NCBI GenBank assembly: GCA_037013685.1 | Contig: CM072894.1 | Span: forward strand, 6,016,841 to 6,080,840 | From: Acridotheres tristis | Lineage: Eukaryota > Chordata > Aves > Passeriformes > Sturnidae | DNA: 64,000 nt | Reading direction: 5' to 3' | Part shown: piece after piece, positions 25,901 to 40,011 of the stretch | Layout of the letters: every line of letters starts with the position of its first letter | Position numbering within the stretch: position 1 is the first letter of the stretch | The notes under the pieces: model-generated | The model's input: the letters and a program-made list of their open reading frames with translations, nothing else | Told to the model about the DNA's origin: nothing | Databases searched by the model: none | Position numbers and translations under genes: made by a program

Positions 25901-28900
25901 AGCTCACTGAGGTAATCCAGCAGCAGCATTCTCAACTCTCTCTTATATTTCTTTCTGGCACTATTTTAGAATTCTACTATGCTCTTCATCCACTTCACTA
26001 TTTTGTATTAAATAAGTCTTCTGTACTACACCAACCCTTCTGTATTGCACCTTCCCCCATAACAATGACTCAGTGTTCTCCTCTAGGCCACGGGCAGCCA
26101 ACTGAAAGACTGAATTTCTGTTCAAATTGTCATTTGTAAATGACTCCATTAAATCAGAGATTTCACTGTCTTGAGCCTCTATCATACACAAAAATAATAA
26201 TGACCACTATTTCCTCATGGGACAATTTACAGAAGTTCAATTAGACTTTCATTAACATAAAGCGAATGAATTAAAATCTTATACCAAATTATACCACTAA
26301 GTCTGCTTTTTTTTTCAGCAATATTTTCCTGCAATCGTATATGTTTAAGGAAGCAAAACAACAAATTATCATCTTGTCCTGCTTGCAAATATTTAGCATT
26401 AATATTCATCCTGCTAGGAGAACATTGTTCCCAGTGGACTTGCTATGCACACTCTCTTCCAGCCCCAGATTTGAAGTCTTACCAGAGGGTGCTTCAATCC
26501 CAGTAAGCATTAAAAAAAAAGAGTTATTGTATCACAGTCTCAACCACAAACAAGGCCAGGACAGTGGAAATATGTCCTTTCCACTACTCCAATATCAACC
26601 AAAACCCATATTACAAATATAAACAGCGAGTACAAAACAATTATACCAAGAATTATCTTTGTATTGTCCTTTTCCACTTGCCAACTTTGTCCTCATTAAA
26701 TGAGTGCTCTAGAAACTTGTAAGGCGTTTCCATCCATCCAGAGGCTCAGCTGCAATAGGAGGTGCAATGTGCACACCTGGAACAGCTGGCCAGGTGTGCT
26801 ACACACATCCATTGGCTGTATCAGGCCTATGCACTCTCTCAGAAGCACTAGGGAATCATTGTACCAGCACACAAGCCCAGTCCTGCCCAGCTCAGCACTC
26901 CAGACCAAGCAAACAGCAAACTACAATGTGATAATTCACCCTGACTGTTCCATTTAGCCCCTATTTTGAACATCCTCGGAGCCAGCATCAAAAACACTCA
27001 AAAACCACTCACAGTATTTGAAAGGCTTTGCCTCCCTACCTAATTGAGACCTGAATTATTTTCTGTTTCTCCTCTCCACCGTCAAAGTAATTTTAATTCA
27101 TTTAGCATTTAAATATAAGAACCGTAATTGATAATACTGCGACTTTGCTTCCAGGTGATCTTTTCAGCTAGGCTCTAGCAGGAGAAATAGCCCATATGGA
27201 TGACCAAGGAAATGGCTGTAGTCAGGCAGGAATGGGCTTGCTAGAAGCCAACATGGAAATGGAGAGGTCTGGCATGTCCTCCGAGGGGAGTGAATGTCCC
27301 TTCCAGCTGCTGCCCTTGCCAGCAGATGCTGAGTGCATCCTGCCCATGCCTGTGCCACCAGCTGGGCTGAGTGCTCCACCCACTGATCTCACCCCTTAAC
27401 GTGCCTGGAGGAAACCACACGGATGAGGAAGTGCCAGGGGAGTTGGATTTCTGTTCTATTTCTTTTGCACTTTGCAGGTGTGGAAACTGGAAAATTTCAT
27501 TTGCAATTTCACAGTCACTTTCCTAGGATTTTGTGCATGCATGGTCAGGAAAATAAAGCCCAGCAAATCTCTGCTTCTCAGCAATGGAGCAACTTCCTGG
27601 CAAATCTGTGCAGCAGTTCAGGCTCTATTCTGTCCTCTCTTCTCTTGCTTATCCCACATAGTTGTTTTGGTCCTGTTCAACAAAAACACCTCTAATATAG
27701 TGCAAGATGTGAAGGAGTTTTTAGCCTGGGGGGGAAGCTATATTCCAAATTTCCATGAAGGTGTTGCCAGCCACAGGTTTCCTGTGTTTTAGCCTCTCCA
27801 GCTACAGCTACATCATGACACAAAAACATTCCTAGGAAACTGTCAGCACTTCCTGGGCTGTAAGAAAATGCTGTTCCATGCTGTTTGGGACTACCTTTCT
27901 TCACACAATCAAATCAAAGAAATGACACTAACATATGTAATAAAGCAGCAGCAGCCTCTCTAAGAAAGATATCTTGCAAGGCTTAAAACATGCTGCAGCT
28001 GCTGAGCTGCTCTAGCATTAGCTGCTGCCATGTCTAACCTTGGCAGAGATTAAAGACTGTGAAAGAAAGTAAAGTAGGTGGTAGAACAGGTTTAGAAATA
28101 TTAAGAGGCTATATTACTTTTTCTGCTCATGAATTTATTCCGGTATCTGAATAGATTAGCATAGACCACCAGCTATTGTGTTGGCCCAAAAGCAGGCAGA
28201 AGATGAGGAAGTCATGTAAATTACCTGCCACTAAAAGTAAAAAGTATTTAAGCCTTAAAAACACTTTACATGATTTCAACAAACACCACTGTCTCTGCTG
28301 GATGATAACAAGAGCTCAGCTCCAAGGAGGGGCAGATTTTTCACAGAAGGTGCTTTAGTAAGTAATTATATCCCTTCACCTGGCCTTCCTTAATTCTTAG
28401 GAATAAAGATTTTTTTTTTTTAATGTGGGGCAAGGATAACAGTAATGTTGTTTCATTCCATGCTATGTAAAATGCATTTGCTGTTATCTGCTCTAAGTAG
28501 GTGAATTCAAAAGGCCAACAGAAGCAAGTGAAGTGTTTTCAGTCCGTTGATCATTTTGAGACAAACTGGAAAACTGCCTGGATTCAACCTGATAGCAGAT
28601 GTATTTATTCTCTATTTGCTTGTTCCAACACAGCAAAACAGGAGTTGATGTGCTGCTTGCATTTCTGCCTGGGGGACTGAGCCTTTCTATTGTAGTTAAT
28701 GGACCATCTACAAACAGAAAATTAATTTGGCAAGAACTCACTGATGTTGTGGCAATCAGAGGAGCATAGTCCATTCTGAAAGCAATTAATCCAGCCAACA
28801 GAGAAATAAAATATCAGTTGTTTGGAGCACAAGAACTTCAACACACGGAAAGCAAGAGAAACAAAGCCTTTCGAAAATAGTTTAGCTGCAGAGGGACATG

Positions 28901-31360
28901 TTATAGTTTGGAAATGGTGCACACAAAAGAGTAGTTAACATTTTCAGTTATGGAACAAGATGAAATGTCAATGAAATAATATGCACCTCACTTTGTTTAA
29001 AGCTGTGCTGTCTAGAAAAGTCCTATTTCTGCAGCTACCCACAACTCGTGGTTTCCTGACAAAAGAAGCATGCCTCTTTGAAAAACCCCATTGAAAAAAC
29101 TACTGAAACCATTGGCTTTCCCAGGTTCATACTTGGGGATTTCCTTACTGTTAGTTTGTGGTCACCAAGAGGACAGGCAAGCTTGGGCTAAAAGCAGCAG
29201 CACATTCCACTTCTGTGTATATCCATGACTTCATGGAAACGATGCATCCTTGATGCCAAGATTTTTTGCACATTTGAAACCCCAGATTCACACAGTTGCA
29301 GAGAATTTCACTGGCAGGTTCTCACAGAAAGCATGCACATGCTTCCAGCAAAAATGGGTTTCAAAATCAGGCACCAGCCATGCTAATTAAACATCCACAT
29401 CCAGAAGCTGAATTTATTAAAGCAGTAATGGGTCACTATTGGATAATGAGGTGAACAGCAGGAATACTGATGGTTTTCTAGTCTAACAGTGGCATGGTAG
29501 AACCTCAGCTCAAATTCTATTTTAAAATATTTTCTTAGATCTGTTTTGAAAAATACATCTTGAATATAGATATTAAAATTATTTTATCAAAAGGCTTGTA
29601 ATCAGCATTCACAAAACAACAGAAAACTGAATTGTCAGAGAGAGGAAGGACATGCATGGACAGCCCCCACTTGAAGGCTAGGAAAAAATAAGAGTGAAGC
29701 TGTTGGTATTTTTTGGCCTATAACACCTTCATTACTGGGGATGATACATCAGCAAATAAGGTTAAAATTTCATCTTACAGTGTTAAGCTTTGCTAGGAAA
29801 AACACCTATTTTTTTAAATGGAGCAAAAGTGAAAACTCTGAAACATAAATATGCAATTAATAAAGATGATTTAGGATTTTTTTTTTCCTTTTAGTGTCAC
29901 AGAGTACTGTAACTAAATATGGTCTCTGATCTCTCACCATCAATGGGAAATAATGCCAGAACACAGAGTTTTACTCTTTAGGACAGAGCTTCACTCTCCA
30001 GAGAGGCACTGACTAAAAACAGCCTGTTGATCAAGCATGGATTTGTAGCTCAGCTTTTCTTTGCTAGACTATGAAATATATTTTGATGAAACTAGCAGCT
30101 TAGAAATGTTAAAATTAATTTATATATAAAGACAAGAGCATCTTCCCTCCAGGTAGATGCAGTGAGACGCCATGAATTCATCAAGGGGCACTCTCTCTGT
30201 GCTCCTTACTCTATCCACCCCAGCTTTCTCATTACCCTCTGAAGACATGCATATCTTCTCTCATTAAAAAGTGGCAGAAAATTACATGTAGCAGTCTAAC
30301 TTCTAATGAAGAACTCACATCCAGCCAGCCAAAGGGAAGAGATTACAAAGCAACTTTGGGAATAACAACCTTTAAATCAACCGAACATTGCTTCACCTTT
30401 TTGCAATGGAATTCATCATAATTGGATTTATGGCCACATAAGACTCAGAGTCAATCACAGAACAGCAGGCCACAATCCACTAAAAGATTAGTACCCAGAG
30501 GTCAGCAAAAAAAGAAACTCAACCTCTATCTCATGGGCTGGTTAACGAATTTAAACTGTCTGGTAGGGCGTGAATCAGCACAGGCACAGATGCCCAGATT
30601 TGGCTCCTACTCAAGTAGAGGAAAATGCATTTGCAGGCAGTACATTTGTAAAGTAAGTACACAGCATGTATCCTAAATTGTATAAGCCCAAAATAATAGC
30701 ACAGTGAACCTGAGACAACAGTGCACAGTTTACATGACAGGTTTCTTCATCACCTGAGTGCCAAGCTGCCTGAAGAAAACAGAGCTGGCATTAAATAAGG
30801 ATAGAGTGTTCTTACTGAGTTGCTAATAGATGTGATGAAATGGCTGTGTGTCTACTTATGAAACTCACATTTATAAGCCACAATGCTTATAAATAAGAGA
30901 ACATCTAAAATTTCATGTATCTGTAGTCACTTACAGAAATATATCAACATGGGCACTCTGCCTGTAGATGCTCAGATACAGTTCTCTCTAGACTGAAGGG
31001 GAAAGCTCGAGCAGACACACAGATATATACATAAATGTATTATTGAGAAATACTTTGGTATGTAGACCCTAAAACACTAAGGTTCTAGTACTGATAAGTA
31101 TCTCAGCAGTGGCTCAGAGGTTTGTCTTAGAGCAGAATCAAGTTTTGGCAATTAAGCAGCTCTACAATGTGTTGGACAAAAGCTATGTAATTAAAAAAAG
31201 GACTGTGAAGGCTGGAGTGAGGAAGAGAAAAGGAAATCCAAATTTCCTATTTTGTCTAAGCAGAGTCATGCACCTATTTGCTTTCTTCCTGCTGCAGACA
31301 ACTGCTGTTCTTTCCAGGGATTTTTTTGTATTCTATTCTCTAATAGACTGTCAAAAAGTG

Positions 31361-31465
31361 AAGACAACAAAAAGCACAAACAAGAACCAGGAAAAAAAAC
31401 CAAAACAAAGCAAACAGAAAACCTCATGAAAACTAAACCAAAATCAGACATCAACAAATCACCCA
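31361..31465 (-). repeat. A/C-rich low-complexity tract
   Basis: About 105 bp dominated by A and C (for example CAGGAAAAAAAACCAAAACA). It belongs to the reverse-orientation T/G class. Open frames reading through it give Lys/Thr/Gln-rich peptides, which are composition artefacts. Confidence 0.6.
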
Positions 31466-33045
31466 CACATCACAACCCCAGAGTAACCAACATTCAGGCA
31501 TTCCAGAACAATCCATGTGTCATGGAAGTGAGAAAGGATACAGCTGGGAGTTTGTCAAACCACAACACACTCATCACAAAATAAAGAACACTAGAGTTAT
31601 GTAAGAAATTACTTCATTTAGTAATAAGTGCCCTGCTTAATGGAAGTCTTGGTACAAACAAAGAGAGGAATAGACTGATGCCTCCAGCCACCCCAGAAAT
31701 ATCGACAAATAGTACCAACAAATCCTAGGCAAAACCAAACTATCAGAAATTTACCCCACTGCTGTTGTGACCATTTCCTATGGAGACAATTTGGAATTTG
31801 AAAATTACCTGGACTCAGTACAGAGAATAAGCAATACAGCAGAGAGGACAGGGCTTGCGAACATCTGGATTTTATTTCTTTAATTTTTGCCTAGCTTTAA
31901 ATATTAAGCTTCTTGGCAAACAAACATTCCAATAAAAACAGGCTCCTCATTTAATCTCCCTCGTGCATATTTGATTTGAAAAACACTTCTCTTTTACTCA
32001 ATTCTACAAAAAAACTTATTCACAGAAATTCTGTCTTAAAACATCCTAGCCTAGAAAAATTATATATTTTGTTAGCAAAATTAGAATTTATATTTTTAAA
32101 ACTAACAACAGCTTAATCGTGAAAACCTTAAGCTTAGTCTTCTCTCTGCAACCATTTTATCAGGCAAGGAGAGAAGAAATCACCCAAGCATGCTGCCAAA
32201 CAAATTAATATTTTTAATTAAAATTTTATCTTCTAAAAAATTGAGTGCTTATTAATGAATTCAAACATGTTTATAGGATGGATTTTGATTGTGCGTGTTC
32301 ACTATTTCTTGGCTGATGAGCAAATGAATCTAATATAAAATTAAAGTCTTCATTACTGCTGTGCCTCTTTCCCTACTCAGCATTGTGCTGTGCCACAGCT
32401 CCTTCCTGCACAGGAAATCTTCTGGGGAAATCTCATCTCAAGAGGGAAAATTTGTGTCTCATGTTCAAGCCAAGCCTGTGGAGTCACAAAGCAGCCAGTG
32501 ACTGCTCTCCTGGTACCCACAGCATTTGATAATGGGCACCCAAGCCCCAGCATCCCTGTCCCAGCCAGAAAAAAAAAAACCAAACAGAAACAGAGATTCT
32601 CCCTTTCTCCAGTTCAGGGCCAATACTTCACACTGCCTCCTGCTGTAGAGTTTAAAACTTTAAAATAAATATCTTTGTTTCAGTTAAATTTGACTTTTTT
32701 TTTTTAATATCCTTCTACTCTAACTTTTCATTACTCGCGGAAAAAAAATAAAGAAGTGAAATTCCTTCTGCTTATAACACAGAATCTTGGAAAGCTCCTG
32801 GCATGAGTAAGTATGGCCACGACAGAGATACTGCTTGGTACTAGAGCTGCATGGGAAATATTTCAGCTTCATGTGCCTTCCTAAACATTATCAGCAACAA
32901 CCTGACCAGGGAAAAACCTTAGACTGCAGTTGGAGCTTCACTGCTTTAAAGGTACAGAGCTTTCCACATCTTCCCATCTAGGCACTAAAGACAAGCATAG
33001 ACTCCAAAATACACAGATGTGAACAGGGCTCTCTATAAACAATAA

Positions 33046-33158
33046 TTTTGGGGTTGGGTTTTTTTGCATGGGGGAGTTTTTTTGTTGGGCTTTTTTGTGT
33101 GCGTGTGCTGTTTTGTTTGCTTGTTTTGGGGAGATTTTTGTGGTTTTTTTTCTTTTTC
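33046..33158 (+). repeat. T/G-rich low-complexity tract
   Basis: About 113 bp of T and G, with blocks such as TTTTGGGGTTGGGTTTTTTT and TTGTTTTGGGGAG. It is followed after 35 bp of ordinary sequence by an A/C-rich tract at 33194-33223, so the pair is arranged head to head. Frames through it encode Phe/Leu/Gly/Trp-rich peptides that mimic membrane segments and should not be annotated as genes. Confidence 0.75.
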
Positions 33159-33193
33159 ACATTTATGGATTTAAAGTCAAGCACCCTAAAATG

Positions 33194-33223
33194 CCAAAAA
33201 AAAAAACCAAAACAAAAAAAAAA
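33194..33223 (-). repeat. A/C-rich tract facing the 33046 T/G tract
   Basis: Thirty bases of A interrupted by C (CCAAAAAAAAAAACCAAAAC then A10). It is roughly complementary in composition to the T/G tract just upstream and could pair with it as an imperfect foldback. Confidence 0.6.
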
Positions 33224-34140
33224 TTTCTGAGGGACAAACTCTCTTCCTTTAACCTACCATTGAATTAATAGGCTATTTTCAAAAGCCAGCTTCACTATTT
33301 CCACCATTCTATCATCTCCATGGCAAGGCAAAAATGTATTAAATGAGCATCTAATCACTCCAGCTGCCAGAGGCTTTGGTCATCCCACTCAAGGTACCAA
33401 TTTCTCACCTCAGGACAAAAGAATGGATGGCAGTGGGTGCAGCAGGAGTTTGCAGGCAGAAGCACTTTCTGAACCACAGCAGCCACGGAGGTTTGTTGAA
33501 ATCTGCTGTAGTCATGATACAAACTCTAATTTCTCAAGACTGGAACGTGTAACATCAGAGTTCTATATCTGGCAAGAGACTTTGCCTCTTCCTTCTCCTT
33601 GAAAACCTAAGTTTGTATCTGGTCCCTGAATGAAGTGGGTACAGCCCCTGTCCCAAGAGCAACCTGGGATCTGGCACAGAAAAGCAGCACCTTTCCACCA
33701 ATCAATAACACAAATGGTATTAGTAACCAAATTGCATAATACAAAGAAATAAATTCCAAACTCTTATCTGTTTTCAAGCCGAGAAGCTCAATAACTGAAA
33801 TGGAGAAGTTATTTCTTCAGTTATACCCAAAGGAGCCATAACATATCAAAAAGAAAAATCCCTATCCAAAAAGCTCTTGGATATAAATAAGAAGTATTTC
33901 AGCAAAATTATAGATAGTATATTATAAAGTTGTTTTTCTTAGTCTCTCTTGTTTGGAATTTAATTATTTGGGGTTGTTTTTCAACTCACCTCTTAATTTT
34001 TTGTTAGAATTTGAGGAACTTGTTCCCTTCACAAAGATACAAAGTCTGTGAGTATTCAATTGTTTTCACTTTCAGCAGAAGAAGGACCATACCATTATTG
34101 TCAAGGAACCAGTGCTAAACTAAAGATAATATCTAGGTTT

Positions 34141-34154
34141 AAAAAAAAAAAAAA
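34141..34154 (+). repeat. poly-A run (14)
   Basis: Fourteen A, preceded by TTT and followed by TGAAG. It is the longest uninterrupted A run noticed in the window. No retroposon body is visible upstream. Confidence 0.9.
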
Positions 34155-37100
34155 TGAAGTAATGAACACCTCAAAACTTGAATTTAATTGGCAAGTGCAC
34201 CTCAGCAAGAAGGAAGGATGAATTTTCAGTTTCCATCCCCAGGAGCAAGCAGAGGCTGTTTTACATTCCAGGTACTCACCCAGATCATTAATAGTACTGT
34301 GAAGATCAATACTTGTGAAATCATGTAAGGTTTGCTTCCCTACCCAACTCCTCTGAAGCAGTGTCATTGCAATAATTCAGATGCACAACAGAGAGGGGAA
34401 CACAACCTTACCTCTGGCTCCACAGCTTCAGGTAACTGAATTCTGTGTAAAATAAATTCCCTACAGCCATTTCTACAAGTTCACAGAGTGTCTGGTGATT
34501 GTCTTTTTTTCTCATAACACCAGTTTTAAGCACCTGATCCAAATCCCACATAAGTCAATGGAGCTCTTTCTGTTTACATCAAAAGACTTGGAGTGAAAGA
34601 CCAAGGCAGATTCTCAGTTATCTCTGCAGACAAGTACAGAGCTTAGCCAGGAAAAAAAATAATTTCTTTCCTCATGAATTCAGGTCAGTGGGAAAACCTG
34701 CAAGACTGTTGGTAGATTATTTTTCTTCTTCTAATTCACTCCAGCTTTGTTAGCCCAACAGAAAACCCTTGACACAGGCAATGGATGTGCACACTGAAAC
34801 CCCAGAAGAAATCAAAACAAGGCAGTGAGGCGTTTCTGAACTTAGTTCTGCTACACGGTGCTGAGCAAGGCAAAGCCTCTCAGAACCACATAAACAAGGT
34901 CAGTTCAGAGAAAAGCATAGGTTAAAAAAAAAATTATAAAGAAGAACAAAAACATTCCTCTGTTTTCAGAGAGCACCCACCAAGTAAATGAGAAGTGTCT
35001 GGTGAAAGCTCTCTGCCAACGTGATTTCGATTGACACAACCTCCAGAATTTTTTTTTTTAAGATCATACATTACTAATAGTTTCCTACTTACTTTAGGCA
35101 TACAAAATCCAAGAGCATTGTAACAAAACACATAGATAAGATACACACAAACTCCTCCTCTAAAACATATAAATGCTGACTAAAAAACACCCTCGGTACT
35201 AAAAACATTTCTAATTTCATATAGAAATCATCTCTCAAACCCCACATTTTTGATTATTTTTCTTTTATAGAGTCTTCAGGTAATTATGTATCAAACAACC
35301 CTCATGCTCAAACCAACCTTGAAATCAGGCAGAGAGCTGGGAAACAGAAAAGGCAAAAGTAAAAGAAGAAAAAAGAGCAAAAGCAGCAATGAAGGTAACA
35401 GGAGGCAGGAGTTCAATATTAATGCAAAAATAACCCAAACAAAATCCTCATTGTTGTACATTTGTTCCATTACTGATCCATATTGGTTCCTTACAGCCTT
35501 ATTTTGCTCTCAACTGTTTATTTTTGTCTTTGTTTTATTCTCTCTCAAAAATTACATCTTTTCCAAGAAATACACAGAAACTCTCTCCAAAATCAAACTT
35601 GATGGATGAAAAGGAGCAAAGTGATATGATATTGTGAGAAGAGAATGTAGATTTGACAACCTGGAAAGCACAAGGTTTTCCAGGAAAGTGATGCATTAGC
35701 AAATTCAGGTGGCTTAATGAAGGAATATACCACGTTTTAAGAAATCATTTTAAGGGGAAAGAAGCAGGTGGTGTTAGCAATGCCAATTTACTGTGAGCAT
35801 CCTGTGCTTTTTAGTGTGCCAGTGTCTTACCAGCAGCAGAATCTTTCAGACAAGAGCAAATAGTATTGTGGACTATAAACCAGACTTGACAATTTTATAA
35901 TGAAACTAAAGGCAAAGAATGCATTAGGAAGAAAAGTGAAATACCAGGGGAAACAGAACATTTAATTAATATATGGCACACTTATATAATGGTCAAATTC
36001 ATAATATTTTCTGAATTTTTGAGATTTATAGTTTTCTACTAAGAAGCCCACAGCCTTCAATACAACACCTGCAGAAACTTCCACAAAATTGTCCACAGAC
36101 AAACCTCAAATTAGCTAAAAAGACAGGTTTCAGTCACCTAAAATCTAGGTTTAAACTAGTCTTAAGCCAGTTTTAAAAAAAGACACTAACAACTGCATTT
36201 ACAGCCCCGTATTGAAGGAATTTCACCTTAACATGATGAAGCCCAAGCCTTCACATTTAAATTAAGTGACTGAGCAGAATGGTAAACACTGAATAGGATG
36301 GAGGCAAACAGAAATGCACTGAGAGGTAAAGAACATCTCTGGAACAGTGGGAAATCCCAGCTAATAATTTACTCCATGTTCCCAGTTTGTGGTGTTGCCT
36401 CACCTTTTTTCACTTGTTTTGCCTTAGAAGCCACTGAATGGACATGCCTGATGTAAGACAAAACCAGTCAACCATTTAATGAGTAACAAAAATCACAGGA
36501 TCAATAGCTATGTGCATCCAATCCATCCTATCCTTCATGGAAATTAATCAACCCACCCAAAAGGAAACCTCAGCTCCCTTTGGGACCCAGTGCAGCAGTC
36601 AACAGTGACTTACTACTGATCAATCCTTCAAAACAATTATCAACAACAGTTTGGGAAAAGCTAAACAGGTAGGAAATATAAATTGCTTATGGGAGTTTTG
36701 GACCCTTCAAAGCTGTCTGCTGTTACCTGTCTTCCAGCACATAAGAGATCCAAATAACAGTAGAGATGATACATGATGCATTTTTCCTGCATCTTACTAT
36801 TCCACAGTTAACACAGAGATATGTTACCATTACTGATTGACCCTCTAAGGAAGGAAAAAGCCACAGACAGAGCCAATTGTTTGGCACATGTGTCTAAGGA
36901 ACATTACTGTGATTTGTATGTTTCCTTTTATTGTAAAAGCACCTGCTGAATACACACTACAAAGGCATAATGCATATTTACTTACTCCCCAAACAAATTA
37001 ATAGTAAGCACTTCACCAGGCCTTTTAGGTCTTGGCTGACTCTCCTTCAAGATAAATTGCTGTATATTAGCACAGACTTGCTGAGTTTTCCAAACAGGAG

Positions 37101-37919
37101 GGAAAATTTCTTATTTGTCAACAAAGCTCCCTCCTTAAGTACTCACACCAGTTTCTGACTCAAATGGCAAGTGCAGGTAATTTCTCACAGCTCTTCTGCT
37201 GTTCTCAGTGCTTGTCACTCCCCAGGCTTTTTTAGGAACTCAAAGCAAAGATGCCCAAAGCAGAGAGAATTAAAGGAGCCACATGGGAGCTTGTGCTGAA
37301 CACCAGAAATCAGTCTGAGGGAAAAACATCAGCAGTCAGAGGAAATACTGACTGCTAAGAGACCTGCAGCAAATGAAACAAGGAAAGGAAAATCTGACCA
37401 GGGCTTAACAAACCATGCAAGGCAGAGAAAAAAAGGTGCAGGGAAAGGTGGCATTTCAGAGGATTTGACTTGAAAAGATATAGAAACACTGTTTAGCAAT
37501 GGAAGATAAAGGTTTGCATACTGTTGTTGTGTTTCATGTGTAATATTTGATTACTTTTAAAATCATACTGAATATTTTACTCAATTAAAAACTTTAATCC
37601 CTAACCTATCCCAAAATATGGTTTAAGATATGGTTGATGGGAGTGGCCAGAAAGCTAAGTGGCTACATAAGTTGACTATTTCACTTAAGTACAACAAGTA
37701 TCTGTCTTTAAAAATGCCAAAAATATGGCATGTAACAATATAAAAAAGGTAGCTCTAATACCATTGTTTGATGTAAACCCTTTATGTTGATGAATGCTCT
37801 CCAAGTTTCCATAAAATGCTATGCACATGAGAACTACTGAAAACACACAATAAGTGTGGCAGGAACAGCTCTCTACTGACTGAGGAAATGGCTGTAGTTG
37901 AATGATTTTAATTGTATGT

Positions 37920-37931
37920 ATAATTAATTAT
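37920..37931. promoter_or_regulatory. TAATTA-type homeodomain-like site cluster
   Basis: A perfect 12-bp palindrome ATAATTAATTAT is followed within 30 bp by further TAAT/ATTA cores (TGCATTAATA, ATAATAAT). TAATTA is the core recognised by many homeodomain proteins. In AT-rich DNA such cores are common, so this is only a possible regulatory site. No conservation data are available here. Confidence 0.2.
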
Positions 37932-38703
37932 GCATTAATACATAATAATACAGTCACTGCATAGGAATGAAAAGGAGACACACCCCCTCTATTTACACTT
38001 CATGATACAACTCTAACCTATTACTTGTGCATGCCTCAATTTCAACTCATTTTTCACACTTCAACAGTGATTCTTGGGAAACATTTTAAAAAATAAGCTT
38101 GAGCAGTACAGATTTACCACGTGTGATATTTTCCTATGGCAAATTTGAGTTCCTTTTCTACATGCTACCAATAGGAAGCAAATCTAAACCTACAAATTTC
38201 ATGTTATATCTCATTGCAAGGGTCTATAGCTTTGCTAAGAAAGCTTTGTTAGAATCACACTATTCAATTAACCAAGATGAGTGGAAAGAGGAAGGAGAGT
38301 AGAGCTTGAGAAGCTGCAGAGCATTAGTGACAGAGATGTAAATGATAGATATTACAAATATTAATGTAAAGATACTGCTCTCTGCCATTAGCCACCCTGA
38401 AGCCAAATTCCCTTCTCTGGGATTGCTCAGAACACAACCACAGATGTAGGGAGGCCTCTGGGTCCCTTTTGCTGGATCAGAGGATGGTAAAGCTTTCTGT
38501 GAGAGCCATAAAAAACATCAGGGGAAATGGAGTGAGGGGGCTGGGGGTGTCCATAGCAGTAATGCCACCATCCCACTTCCCTTTCAACTTGGGATCTGCT
38601 GTACTCTGTTATATAAAACATGTTACTAATCATTTAGAAATACACACAAGTTTGGCTTCAATAAGCAGAACTTCTGATGCTTCATCTCACATCTTCTAGT
38701 CTG

Positions 38704-38744
38704 TTCTAATATTATATAATATCAACAAAATCATTATATTAGAA
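38704..38744. repeat. AT-rich inverted repeat with internal palindrome
   Basis: TTCTAATAT (38704-38712) pairs exactly with ATATTAGAA (38736-38744) across a 23-base spacer. The 14-bp perfect palindrome ATATTATATAATAT at 38709-38722 overlaps the left arm. Such nested AT palindromes can extrude as cruciforms, but short ones also arise by chance. Confidence 0.5.
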
Positions 38745-40011
38745 AATATGCATTCACATTTTTGCTCCGAATTGATTCTCTTCAGTAATTTCTAATCTGA
38801 TGCTTCAGGGATGAAATGAGCCATGTTAAATGTCTGTACGTGGCTGGTATAGACAAGATGTTTCTAGATGCTCAGATAAACAAACTTCATGCACTCACAA
38901 CTGGCACAAGTGCTGGATCTTCCTCTGAAGCCCAGAAATTTTTGTCTGAGGGAAAAAAAAATGAGCTTTTTCAAGAACTAAAACTTGCTGACAGAAGTTA
39001 GACTACTTTTTGCTGATGAAGGCTGGGGCGTTATCTTGCTGTTGTCTCAACCTGACCCCACATTTTCTTCTGTTCTCAAACATATCAATGCCCAATTATG
39101 ATACCTACAAAAACAACTACAACTATTAACTCCCTACAATAATTATACAGTACAGCAGAAAAAATTAATCATTTGAAAATCCATCAGTTATGTAATTTTA
39201 TATACATATTTATTTGGTGAATGAATGATGAACGAGTCCACACTCATTCCACTTGCTTCTTGTGCTAATTTTGCAGGTATTTTCCCAGCAGGATCAGAAA
39301 GCACCCAGTGCAGAAGAATAATTCTGGACTTGGCACTGTGAAAATCCATTAGTAACAACACATTATTTAAGTTAGAAAGCTTTAAAAAGGTTTCAAAAAT
39401 ACTATAATGCTTCACAAACTCCCAAATGCACTTTCAATGACCTTCTTAATACACATACAGGCTTAAGACTAAAAACACACCTGTATGGAAATCCCTAAAA
39501 TAAATGCACCACATTGGGAAAAAAAAAACCCACACAAAGCCAGAAGAGATTGGTTGCATGTGTGAGACCCAGCTCACGTTTTATTTGCTTTTCTACTTGG
39601 TTTAATCATGAAGCTCAGTGTCTTCAGGGTGACATATGTGTCTTCTTCTAAAGCACAAGTTTCAGCTTTTATCTGCATCCCCACACGTCACTCAAGTTCC
39701 ACATTATCCATCTTGCTGTAAACGTACAAGCAGATCTAGCCTGCAAAAAGTGGAATGATATAAGCTCCTTTTGAAATAACATATTAAACAGCTTTAAAGG
39801 GAGGTCAGCACAAACATATCACATTGTTTTCCATTGGCAAGCAGAATAAAATGCCAGGTATCCTACCATCCTCTGTGACCAAGTAAAACTAGAGAACACA
39901 AAACAGCACTTAGACATAGATCTGGAAACGCCTATTTTCTTGTCATTCATTAACAAACTGATTTCTCTGTTTTCCCAGAATTCTGTTTTTCACTTTGCAA
40001 AAGCTGGTTCA

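Larger units (their letters stand above)
21496..33045. other. AT-rich non-coding DNA, no gene seen
   Basis: Long AT-rich interval without a recognisable gene, RNA gene or transposon. It holds a purine-rich stretch around 22616-22750, a run of ten A at 24554-24563, a run of twelve T at 28410-28421, an A/C-rich tract at 31361-31465 and runs of eleven A (32569-32579) and eleven T (32695-32705). A GC-richer patch at 27190-27400 carries a 67-codon plus-strand frame with Met-, Pro- and Glu-rich composition but no motif and no splice support. Confidence 0.55.

Noticed and set aside
27196..27399. 67-codon Met/Pro/Glu-rich frame in a GC-richer patch
   Set aside because: No splice signals or motif; the antisense frame is equally open.
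33048..33268. Phe/Leu/Trp-rich frames resembling small membrane proteins
   Set aside because: They lie in a T/G-rich low-complexity tract, which necessarily encodes hydrophobic residues.
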